Assembly (NCBI RefSeq): GCF_036588685.1 | Contig: NC_086379.1 | Span: forward strand, 19,081,862-19,145,861 | Direction of reading: 5' to 3' | Length of the DNA stretch: 64,000 bases | Source of the DNA: Mytilus trossulus | Lineage: Eukaryota; Mollusca; Bivalvia; Mytilida; Mytilidae | Part shown: in pieces, positions 1 through 12,600 of the stretch | How positions within the stretch are numbered: the first letter of the stretch is position 1 | Layout of the letters: every line of letters starts with the position of its first letter | The notes under the pieces: generated by a model | The model's input: the letters and a program-made list of their open reading frames with translations, nothing else | Databases searched by the model: none | What the model was told of the DNA's origin: nothing | Position numbers and translations under genes: made by a program

Positions 1-478
1 TACATGTACATGATATAGGAAAATGTAGAAACCAGTTTTCACACAACTATATAAAATCCGCAATTGTTTGGAATCTTTGGATTCTGCATACTTTGAAAGA
101 ATAACTTCTTCAAACTTTATAAAAGCAGTAATTTATGGTTTCAGTAACATTTTCTGCCTTTTTTGATTGATTTAAAAAAAGATAATTGTCAAAATTATTC
201 CCCTATAAAACAAGTCCATAAGTCATGGTCTCATGAACAAATGTCTTGACTTTTTATAACTGGTGAGTCCAAAGATGCTTTATAATTAAATTTTTTTTTA
301 TCTACTAAGCACATATTATAGAAAAGCATGTCTGTCGTACACAGTTGCAATCCTGATATCTATGTCAGATGAGTTTATCTGATAATATATCAAGCATAAC
401 CAAGATTGAACTATACTTGACCTACATGTACCAATGTGTTTAAAATTCTTTTGTAAAGTGCATATCCTCTAATTTCAG
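1..478. other. TRMT10A intron (left edge of window)
   Basis: AT-rich sequence without coding signal; ends with the branch/polypyrimidine region and AG of exon 479-622. Nothing else recognised. Confidence 0.6.
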
Positions 479-622
479 GATATAATGAAACTAACCAAAC
501 AAGTAGGATTTTGTTACTCAGCCAACAGGAGAGCAGAAAATCCTCTACAGTTCTATGTATGTGGTTTACATGGTCAGATGCAGCAGAGGTTAGAATCTAT
601 AGGAGATTATAAAAACTGGGAT
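479..622 (+). CDS. TRMT10A: TRMT10A shared upstream exon
   Basis: 48 codons, phase 0 at both ends. Acceptor AG at 477-478 (tctaatttcag), donor GTAAGT at 623. It reads DIMKLTKQVGFCY, then NRRAENPLQFYVCGLHGQ, ending at NWD: the start of the SPOUT methyltransferase domain. There is only one copy of this exon in the window, while the exons after it exist twice. The in-frame ATG at 485 is internal, not a start, because the reading frame and family homology run through the acceptor. Confidence 0.88.
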
Positions 623-3600
623 GTAAGTTACTTTAGAAATGTTTTAGATCCGTGTTTGTTTTTCTACTACAAAATAGGTAAAAACATCTCTTTCAAAAGA
701 AAACTCACCACTGTGGAGTTTTTGTTGAGCCTGCAACTTTTGACACACAAAGCTTAACATAGGAATAGTGATCCGTTGGCGGCAGCAGCATTAGCTAACT
801 TCTTAAAAGCTTTATATTTTAGAAGGTGGAAGACCTGGATGCTTCATACTTTGTATATAGATGCCTCATAAATACTTTGTATATATAGATGCCTCATAAA
901 TACTTTGTATATATAGATGCCTCATAGTACAAAGTTTCTGTTTGTCACATGTCCATTGACCTTGACCTCATTTTCATGGTTCAGTGACTACTTGTAAAGT
1001 TAAGATTTTTTGTAATGTTAATTTCTTTCTTATTTTGAGTGATAGGATGACTATATTTGGTATGTGTGTACCTTGCAAGGTCCTCATGTCTGTCACACAG
1101 TTTTCAATTGACCTTGACCTCATTTCATGGATCAGTGAACAAGGTTAAGTTTTGGTGGTGAAGTCCATATCTGAGATACTATAAGCAATAGGTCTAGTAT
1201 ATTTGGTGTATGGAAAGACTGTAAGGTGGACCTGTCCAACTGACAGGTGTCATTTGACCTTGACCTCATTTTCATGGTTCAGTGGTTATAGTTCAGGTTT
1301 TTTTACGACCGCAAACATTTGGTTTGTTTTGGTTCATATAATGCTATGATGTCGTCGTCTTCATCGTCATCCAACATGTACAAAAACACGTTTTGTTTCC
1401 GGACAATAACTTTAGCTTAAGTGAATGAATCTCTATGAAATTTAAACACAAGATTTATGACCACAAAAGAAAGATTCAGATTAATTTTGGGCTTATGGTC
1501 CCAACAGTTTAGGGATAAGGGTAAAAAAGGGGCCCAAATAAGCATTTTTCTAGTTTCTAGACAATAACTTGTGGAACCTTGTATGCGTCTCTCTGAAATT
1601 ATACCACAAGCCTCCATACCACAAAGGGATGGGTAGGCTTTTGGTGGTTGTGGCAATTCACAACAGCAGAGTGTATTGCACAAAAGCAAAACAAAATGGG
1701 GTTAATTTTTTTTTTTTGGGGGGGGGGGGGGGGGGGCAATTTTGTCTTCAACCAATTCTAAGTTCTTTTCTGGTGTCAGAAAACTGTTATGTGTCAAATA
1801 TTTTAGGCCAAATAAAAAAATATGTGAGGTTCCAGTTACATATGTTTAAAAAAATAGATTCTGTCATGTCTGTAGGTTTCGGCAATTTTTTTTTCTTTCT
1901 TCTAAATTTTATTTTGGATTGTCAAAATGTGGAAAAATATCTTGTGCTACAGAAATTGTTTCCCGTATTATACACGCTGCTACCTGAACTTCCCCATGTA
2001 ACATGTGTTTGGTTGCTAAATAAACAGTCTTGTTAGATTTATAGTTAATTTTGTTGCATTTTAGCTGACAGATACTTCTGATGGAAATTTAGATGACAGA
2101 AATCTATGAACTTAATTGTTTAAATTAAAAATCCTCAAAATTTGATGGTTTGAAAATTTATTTTTCAGAAATGAAGTTCTAGGGTTGGGGTTTTTAACTC
2201 GGGTAGGTCAGTCTACTGGAACTACACATATTTTTATTTGGCCTTAATTAGTAATTACAATCGAAATTCAGACCTGTATCAAGCGCCTATCTTGTGTCCT
2301 TTTTTGTCCCAACTGTTCAGGGTTGGACCTCTGGGGTCATATCCAGCTGCGCTTGGTGAAGTAATTTATTGTGTTTTGGTTTGTTTTTCTCAAAATGTAT
2401 GCAATAGGTCTACTTTGGTGTTTTGAATGATTGTTAGGTGAACATGTCTAGCTGGCAGGTGTCATCTGACCTTGACCTAATTTTCATGGTTCAAAGGTCA
2501 TAGTTAAGTTTTTGAGTCTGGTCAATCTTTTTTCTAATACTATTTGCAATTGGTCAACTATATATGGTGTATGGAAATATTTTATGATGTACATGTCAGT
2601 TTCGCATGTTTTATTTGACCTTGACAAATTTCACGGTTCAGTGCTCAGTGTTAAGTTTTTGTGTTTTGGTCTGTTTTTCCTTAAACTATAAGTTGGTGTA
2701 TCTGACCTTGACCTCTTTTTCTTGGATCATGTTTTATGAGATAGTTGTAGCAAAGCTTTATATTTAAGACTAGCAACATAATATCAATGATTAGTAGATA
2801 AAGCGAGTCATTTCATTGTGTGCACTCTATCGATCTTGTTATGCCTCCTTTGTAGTTTTATTTGTTGTTTGCATCTGTATTATGCCTTTTATCATTATAA
2901 GTGGTTACTGGACTATGATTTCAGAATAAGTCATTTGATCTCTATGAAATATAACCACAAGTAGCTTTTACAAAATTAAAAATATTTTAAGATCTTTGAC
3001 CACACTAATTTTGTGTCAAAAACCTATAGTATGTCAAAAATTTAAACACAATCCAAATTCAGACAGTATCAAGCTTGAAAATTGTGTCCAAATTAAACAT
3101 GCCCCAACTGTTCATGGTTTTAACTTTGCTGTCTTATCAGGATTTGGGAATTATTGGGATTCTTTAATATGCTGAATCTAACAATGTATTTATGTTTTTA
3201 TGTTTTTGATTTTGGGCCTCATTTTCAAATTGGTCCACATGATTGTCCTAGTGGTCCAAAATTAAAAGTTTTTTATTTGATTTCAAGGCTGGGTATTTTG
3301 TGTTATGCTAAATCTGACTGTGCATACAGATATTTAATTTAATTTAATATAGGTTTAGGTTTTTCTCATTGTTGAAAGCCAGACTGTGGTCTTAAATTGT
3401 CTTCTTGGCAATCATAGTCAAACCACAACTCCTTTTTGTCCACTTTCATCACTATTTAATATTGCTGTGATCAAGGATTTACCGGTATATAGTTTATAAA
3501 ATCCTTGCTGTGATATAGCCTTTTATCATTATGTGCTGTCAAACAAACATCAACCAACATGACCAAACTTCCAATGTGAACAGATAAATTAAAATCAGTT

Positions 3601-6600
3601 TGTCAATTCTAATTTTATTAAAAAAATACTAACTAACTTATGTTAATATACAGTGTATATAAGAAATTATTTCCAATTCTTTTTCAACATTTACTAAATT
3701 GACATGAACAAATTTTACAAAATGATGTTATAACTTGACACAAAAGTTTCATAATTTGTGCAAGGTGCAGGTATATATTTATAGATTATAGTTGATCATC
3801 TCAACAAGATTGAATTTCTCGCTTGAGCCGTTATGTCGAAAGCAAGAAAAGCAATAGAGTTGAGATGACCAATGATAATCTGTTTATCGCTATTTTACCT
3901 ATGACAACGTTGTCAATTTCATTAGCAACGGCACATGCGTCATAAATTTGGAGCGATAATTTTCCATCTCAAGCGATAAGAAAAATTATCACAAAAAAAG
4001 ATCATAGGAAAAATGCATTAAATAGTGATAATATTTTTTCTATAAGAATGTAAAAAAAAGGAAATCTTTAGAATTGGAGTTGTCTTTCTTTGTTCATAAT
4101 GGTATTTGAATCAACTTCAACTAATGCTTTATACTATGCAATGCTTAATTTTACTTCCCACTAATATATTTCAGCAATCTTTATCCTTCAATGCTTACAA
4201 GCAGTTCAATTAAATGTGTCATGAAATTATATGCTTTTCTGATGTCTTAAGGTTTAGGAAATCTCTTTCATACAAAGCAATATTCAAGTTTTCTATTTTA
4301 AACAATTTTTTTCATTAAAATTCATAAAGACTTGTAAATTTCAAACTTTATGATATAGAATTAATTTTCAGAATGATGATGTGTCTCAGGTTCAACTTTT
4401 TTTTATATCATGGCTCAATTTATTATAACAGCAGGGCTGAAATTGAATTACAATTCTTTATTTTTTTTTATTGAAAATTAGGGGTCATCCATTATTGTCA
4501 ACCATTATCCAAAATGTACAAAACATACACTTGGGGGAGGAGGTTAAAAATCAACATTTAAAGTACCTATTTTATATCAAATAACACAGTCAGATAAGTT
4601 TTATTTAAGAAATAATTCATGGGGGCTTGAATATATCGTGATTTTACCAAAGGTTTGCCTTTTATGACAAATATTTTACCCTGAGCGTTAGCGAGGGGTA
4701 AAATATCGGCATAAAGGGACAAACCATGGTAAAATCTAGATATATTCAAGCCCCCATGAATTATTTCGATTCTAATAGGACAAGTACGGCAATTCTTTTG
4801 GATCAAAGCGCTCTAGGTGGAGGCAAATAATTGCCGTTCTCATAAATAAACGCACTGTTAAATTGACGTAAAAGAACGGAGCAAACTGAATTAGTGACAT
4901 GTTTTAATTATTTAAATTAACGTATGTAGATAGTTTTGGATGAATTTAAATGATAATTTACTTATATGTCTTACATGTATTAAAAAAAATGGCTTATAAC
5001 ACATTTTAGCGTCGTTTGTTTACGTTTCCTTGTTGTGATGATATTCGGATTCACAAGCGTGAATTTCCCCGTAAAATGCTTATATGCTTACATCATCGTT
5101 CTATGACGTTGGGTTCCTCATTCATTAAAAACATATGACGTGGGGGTACAATGGGAACAGCCCATGAAATATATTCATATTTTACCACGGGTGGGTACTC
5201 AAAGCGTTTGAAGGACGTCATGTTAGAATGTATTTTAAATGCAAATTTCTATATTAAACTGAACTATAATAGACTTGATCTTCTTTTATTAAGAATAATT
5301 GATTCATGTCTTGAAACCTGAAAATGGTTGATGTACACTTTTTGAGGGAGGGTGGGGGTCTAAAAAAAGTGTGTTTTGTACACTTTGACAATCATGGAGG
5401 ACCTCTTACATAATGAATAGGTTCAACTACAAATGGGCAATCATCCTGAACAAAGGAAGATAACTCACACACACAATTTTAATTTGACTATCAAAATATC
5501 ATTAAATATTTGATTTAGAAAATTGCAATCTTAACCTGTCAGTGATTGATAAGTTTTCAAGAGTTAATGGGAAAAGAATTGCAAAAACAAGTTTTAAGTG
5601 TAGATTATACAGAAGAATTAACAATATATTTGTTTTGAGGAGGGGGTGGATTAAACAAAAAATTAATTATACATTGTAAATCAGTCATCATGATCGGATA
5701 CAAGACTTATGATCTACGTGGGATAGAAATTGACCTTATGCAAGTACATATTTACATGTACATGTTTACATCTTTGATTGTTTTAAGGAATATTCAACAC
5801 TTCCAAATACAAAAAGATAAAGTTGGTCTGTTTTATAAGGTTCTTAAAACAACTCAATTTTCAAACAGTTACAGACTTTCATAGTGATTTTATTTCAAGC
5901 CGAAATAGAATTACAGGTATGTTGATATAAGGTTGATTTCTATCTCATGGAGCCCATATGTTGCTATCCATATTTTCATTTTTGTTTTTTTCGCAAATTA
6001 TGTAAAACTTGCTTGCTTATTGATAGATCAAGCTTAATCATTTCTCTCAGCATATTTAATATTTGTGTCACCCCAAAGACAACTAAGATTAAAAAAAAAG
6101 TTATTACATGTACATCAAATAAAAATAATCTATAAAAAGTTTGTTTTTTTAAATAAAATCATATCAATTTTTTTCCATTTATATATTAGCTATTATGAAT
6201 ATACACATGTAATTTGCGAAAAAAACAAAAATGAATAATGGATAGCAACATATGGGCTCCATGAGATAGAAATCAACCTTATATCAACATACCTGTAATT
6301 CTATTTCGGCTTGAAATAAAATCACTATGAAAGTCTGTAACTGTTTGAAAATTGAGTTGTTTTAAGAACCTTATAACCATGTGACATGTACCAGATAACA
6401 AAAAAAGTCACAAATATCATATACATGTATAACTAAACAAAATTGGTGTATTTGACAATCAAGATCAGGGTTGGCAAAGTATTACCTGCCCTCAGAAACC
6501 CAGGTGGGAAATCAAGGTTTTCACAGGCTGGGCAATACTCCCAGAAATGGGTAAATTAATACTGGGCAATACTGGGTGGCCCAAAATTAATTCAAGATGG

Positions 6601-9600
6601 TTAAATACTCCTAGTTGTAGCACATGGACATGATGGAAGATCTATTAACAGTTTCTATCTACTTAAATTGAACTTTTGAGTTGTCATACTTAAATAGTTC
6701 ATTTACACATGACATTACTAAAACAAATGTGAATTTGATATCACACATTATGATGAATTCACTCTTAAATTAATATCAAACTAGTTAATAAAAAAAAAGG
6801 TCTTTCCTTCTGAAACTTCTGGTTTAAAATGTACTTTCTATTGTCAAAATATAGCATATCTTGTCCAAAAATACAAAGTTAATGATATCTTATTGATTTT
6901 AGTGCCACTTCCAGTTGACTCAAAGTTATTTCAGGTGTGAATTGATTCCAGAAATGTATAGTTGTGATGATCTTTTGATTGAAATAAGGGAGATAATTTG
7001 CTACTTACGGTTGAAAAAATAATATACATGTATAAAAGATAACTTCACACTGGTTTAGAAAATATCTAGGTTATTTGTTGATTCAATTCAGTTCAATTCA
7101 ATTCAATTAAAATCTTTATTGCCTTAAAACAATGAAATTAGTAGTTTCAAGGTCAAAGGTCATAAATCCAAAATGAAATGACCCAAGGTATCTCAGTGCT
7201 CCAGCTTAAATCTCAGGGCAGAAGGGTGCTAGTAATTGTCTAATAGAGCACTTAAGCACAATAAAACAGAATGTAATTAGGACAGTAAATGACCTTGAAT
7301 TTTGGAAAGCTCAACTGGAGGACACTAGTTGTATATTGAAACATATATCTTAGAATTATTGTGTCACTTGATGTTAGTTTTAGTAGGAAATTTTTATCAC
7401 ATGGGGCATAGCATACTTCTTTAATTTTACCTGAAATGCTGATCTGCTGATAGGCATGTAAACTTTAGTTTAACTCTTTGGAGGGGGTAAGGGCAACAAA
7501 GGCAGGGCATCCTTCTATTTTATGCAGGTGGAAACATTGTATAATCTTCCTTTGAATAGCTTATTGAATTATAATTTATATCCCTAATGTCAAACAAACC
7601 AGCGGAGAAAACTCCTATAAGGGACATTTTAGTCTGTGTCCAACAAACCATTTAAACATGAAATTTGTAAAGAAGTAGTGATAACGAAAAAAAACCAGTG
7701 TTATACAAAAAATATATTCTGTTAAAATAGGGTGAGTTTCAAACGCATAACTAATAACTTTTGTTATCATATTCTTGATATCTAATCATCATCTTGCAAA
7801 AAGAAAACAAAGTGGTGGAAGAAGAAAACAGAATAAAATAAAAACTAATCAGAACAAAATCAAAAGGGTTTCTATGGAAAGTGAAAAGACCTGATTTATA
7901 TTCAAACACTGTCAAATAAAAAAACCACATTTGTGCACTAAATATTAGCTGAACAACAACAAAAAATTGTATATACAAATCATTATTAGTATCTCAGTAA
8001 GAAATATTAACAAGTGACACAAAGAATAATACAATATCCATTCATGAAATTTCTTCCTTGATACAAAGAATTTGTGCCTTTAATGAAATATTTAAGAGTT
8101 TTGTTTGAGTTAATAATTAGTAACAAAATCAAAATGCAATGGTATTCAGCATGTTCATTGTTAAGACAGAAAATGGGGTTTCAAAATTAAAATTGAAATT
8201 ATGTTTTTCATTTGTTGAAATGTGGTTTATTAGCATGTTTTATTTTCATACTGTCAAGCATCAGGTTCTGCAAAATTGTTCCATTTTTTTTATTTATTAC
8301 ACATGAAAAATTTAGTTTCAGGTGATAGAAATAAAAATAAAGATGGAATTTTGAAAGATGGTAATTTGAATAATAAAAATATAAAAATGTTTCTCCAATT
8401 ATGTGCTTTGCAAATAAAAGAATAGGGGTCGTTGATTCCTTTTCTTGCTACAAAAGAAAATATATCAAAATTACTATTACTATTTTATTTGAATAAAAGT
8501 TACATTATCTGAGTTATCTGCACTTTTATAAATGTTTTTTATGATCTTGGACACCAATTTTCATTTTTTGAGAAGAACTTATGTTTTCATAGATATTTTA
8601 TTTTGCTGTTTTGCCTAGTTCTGTTAAAGAGCTTCAGAAAATATATACTTCATTGTACATCTGAATGTTTGGTTAACAACTACTTATTCCAAGATAAATT
8701 GGTATCCCATAAATAATAATGAATCCACAGTATATGACAATGTTGAAAAAATTCAAACAAACAAACAAACAATATTCTTCATTTGTAAAAACAGTTGTAA
8801 AAATAACATATAAACCAGAAATTTCTTCATTAAGATGAAAAGTCTTACAAATGATTTACATTCCTCACAAAATTTGCAGATGTCATTAAGATTTTCTTCA
8901 ATTGTACACTTCAAGATGGTAAAGAACACCTATATTTCTTAATATAATTGAACAATTAAATGGTTTAACTTTAACATTATGGATAGATTCTTCAATATTC
9001 ACTACTTGACATGCTAGAAGGTTCAAAACTTATTCTTTTTCATTTAATCAGTTAACTTGGTTATGTTCAAAGTACCACATACTTTTCATTGTCAGAAGTA
9101 ATGTTTCTATCAACAAAGTTCATTTTACTTTCAAATATAAGTTGGGTTCTAAATATTTTAGATTGCTGTCAATCTAAGTTTGAAAACCACATTTCAAATT
9201 ACTTGGGAAATTTGTATTTTATAGGATATGAGATAATTTGTGGTTCTCAATGCTCTTGTTTGGCTTTAAAACTATTTTTATCTGAGAGTCATTGATGAGT
9301 TTGTGGAGACGAAGCGCGTGTCTGGTGTATTAAATTGTAATCCTGGTAGCTTTGATAACTATTGTATAAGCTGAATATCTTTTTCATTAAAATCTTTTCA
9401 AAATAAGAAAAAAAAAATCAGGCTATTTCATACAAATATTTTGACAATTATTTTCCTTTTTGTGGTTCTTGAAGATACTCTGAAATCCCAAAGTATTGAA
9501 TATTGAAGAGTAACATTAATACCAAAACTTTGCTTAAACCTTTTGCTAAAAGGCTTGTTATTAAATGTTACTTTATCTGTAATAAAAATTTACAAAATCA

Positions 9601-12600
9601 AATTTGACCTTAACAGTAGTTTCATTGAAGGTTCTGTTCATTTATTCAATTAAAGTTCAGATGAAGAATTTGATTCCCCATTTGAAAAGAAGATTTTTTT
9701 TAAAAATTTGTTATTAGAATCCTGAATATTGAATCTGATAAAGTTTGGCATTTGTTGTACTGGTTGTAGGTGGTGAACATCCCAGGTAGAATGTTGTTGG
9801 ACTGGTGAAAACAAGGCCAAATGAATTCTGTATTCCTATGTCCTTTGTATTGTAGTAGAATAACAGGTTACCAGAGCTGTCAAGGATGTGAAGGTGATTG
9901 TAAGCATCAACTACAATTACTTTGCTTGATGGTGTATTTGTCATACTGACGGGATGAAATGGTTGATCCTTTGTTTTTATATCTTGACCACAACCTGTGT
10001 ATTCATTTAAGATATCACTCTCCTTACCTAATACAAAAACACTTCCTCTATGGTCCTCTGAAAGCTTATCAACAACAAAGATATTTCCATTACTGTTGCT
10101 GGTAATTCTCTTTGGATATGAAAATATGTTTTGTTTATGTTTATCTTGTTCATACACAGTCAGATGATTCCCCTCCTTGTCCATTACAATCACCACTCTT
10201 CTTCCTGTCACAGGGTAGACATCACCAGGACTCATTGCACCTACAATAACCTTGTTATTACGGGTTATATGGACAGACATTATACATAATGGATCCACAC
10301 TGTACTTTGAATCACTGACTTTCCCAGTCTGTCCATTGATAAGTTTAAGCTTTGATGTTGAATCTGAAATCAGAAGATCATTATCAAGTGTGACTGCTAT
10401 ACCTCGTATTAAAGTGTTTGTGGTTAACACTGTTGTGAGAATATTCCCCTCTAGCTTCACTTTGTGTAAGAGCTTAGTTTTATCATCGCCTATCCACAAT
10501 GATCCATCAGAACAAGCAGATATGAATTGACAGTGTTTTAATCCAGTGGTAAACTCCTTGGTCACTTTTATATCTATAACAGTAGTATTTCTTGAACTAA
10601 TGTTTCCAAACAATGTCCCAATATTCAATTGTGACATGCTTCCTGACTTAAACTTTGGCACACTTTTATGGATAATGTTGACCCCATCTACATCATCATC
10701 TATGGATTTGGCTATGATGTTAACATTTTTAAAGAAAAACGATGCGTCCATTGTTGTAAGAATTTCCTCTGATGTCTTAGAATTATTTTTCACTTTTTGT
10801 CTATTTGTTTTGACTTTTTCTCCTCTTCAGAAATTGAATCTTTGATGGCTTTTGTTTTCTGATTTACTTCTTCTATTAGTTTGATAGCATATTTATCTAC
10901 CTCTCTTTTTAAAGCTTCCCTTTGATGTTGAATATCTTGAATGGTCTTCTGACAATTGGAATTCTCCCGGACTGTTACTTGATCAAGTGTTTTCTCAACA
11001 TCATCTATCTTCTTCTCCTTCATTACTAATTTTCCTTTCTGACTTTTTAGGCATTCTACTTTCATTTCATATGCTTGTTTAATTTCAATGAAAGTATGTC
11101 CTGTATGTCCCTTTGTAATACAGCTTGGACAGGCCAGTTTATCACAATTACTACAGAAAATACAGCATGATTGGTTTGTGTGTACTTGGCACTTAATGTT
11201 TGTAAAGTCTAAGTATCTATTGGTACCACCGATTCCTACCTGCTTTATATCTACTATTGTGTGGTCTTTGGCATTTTTAAACTTAGGATGAACTTTATCA
11301 CAACACTTATTACACATTAGCAAGTCACAGTCAAGGCATTTCCATTTCAATTTGGTTTCTGATTCACAAAGGTTACAAGAAATAATATCCTGAGCTTTTA
11401 TGACAGATTTTGATAATGCCATCTTGTGCAGATAGTCTTTTTCCTTGGTTTGAAAATTTTTAAAACATTATATAAAATCTATGTAAAGGTGCAATCAGTG
11501 ATATTGTAATAAATGAATGTATTGATTCTGTTAGTATAAGATTTACAATCTATTTTGAATGGGAAAGTAAACATTTAGGTAATCTACAGGTCGCATTTAT
11601 GCAAACATATAGACAATGCAAATTCCCATAAAACTTCCTTTGCAGCTAAAACTGTGACACTTTTGCTATGAAAAATTATATCCTAAAATGGAAAGTTAAT
11701 ATGCACTACTATTTTATTGAAATGTCATAACATAGGGCTGTGATGCATATTTTCAACATTTATATGCCCGAAATTGATGGAATTTAAACTAATACTAAAA
11801 TTATCTACTACCACTACCTTTACTTTTTGCCTACTTCAGAATTTATTTTTCACTGCAGAAGTATGTTTTCTCTTTGGTTACATTCCCAATTTATGTCTCT
11901 TTGTGATACAACATATAGATCATATCTGGGAAGCAGTATCAGTCAACAAACCAAATAATCTATGAATATTATATATCTCCCCCAAAGAGGCGTTGTTTAT
12001 AAAACAGCTGTATTTACAAAGTGCAACCTAGACATTTGCATATTTTTCACTAAGTAAAAAGTGAAATAATTAAATTACTGAACTCAATGGAATTTTCAAA
12101 TCTGGAAGTCTCTTATCAAATAGCAAAATCCAAAGCTTAGACACATCAAAACAACTGTCATATTCCTGACTTAGTACATGCATTTCCTTATGTAGAAAAT
12201 GGTGGTTTAAGCCTGCTTTTATAGCTAGCTAAACATCTCAATTCTCATCTGAAATTACAAGACCATTCCAATTTCATTTCAACTTGATGAGTTGAATGAT
12301 CCTACAGGTAACTTAAATAAAGTTTGTGTTTTTATATGGCCACAACAAAAAAAAATTGCTGCCGTATATTGGTATCACATCGTCGTCGGAAGACAGTTGG
12401 TTTCTTGACAATAACTTCAGTACAAGTAAATATAAATCTATGAAATTCAAACAAAAGGTTTATAACCACAAAAAATAGGTTGGGATTGATTTTGGAGATG
12501 ATGGTGTGAACAGTTTAGGAATGAGTGGTCAAAAAGAGGCACAAAAAGTCATTTTTATACGACCGCAAATTTTGAAAAAAAATTTCGTCGTATATTGCTA

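Larger units (their letters stand above)
6377..9640. other. Non-coding intron sequence shared in part with unit B
   Basis: 6660-7990 aligns with 23640-25700. 6472-6620 ('gggttggcaaagtattacct...ggcaatactgggt') is an insertion absent from B; at the same point B carries a different one. A (TTCAA)n microsatellite lies at 7080-7112 and (CAAA)n at 8756-8771. No genes seen. Confidence 0.5.

Noticed and set aside
485..757. Stand-alone 90-residue protein starting at the ATG in exon 479-622
   Set aside because: The last part runs past a strong GTAAGT donor into intron; family homology begins before the ATG.
1569..2036. 155-residue open frame
   Set aside because: Lies in the R3 repeat across a T/G homopolymer; no domain, low-complexity glycine run.
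9714..10793. Separate 359-residue propeller gene
   Set aside because: The frame continues the upstream B-box gene once the single-base loss is recognised by comparison with the unit B copy; no independent start context.
10252..10845. Plus-strand open frames over the B-box gene (similar at 27560-28513)
   Set aside because: Antisense shadows of a well-supported coding sequence; no protein features.
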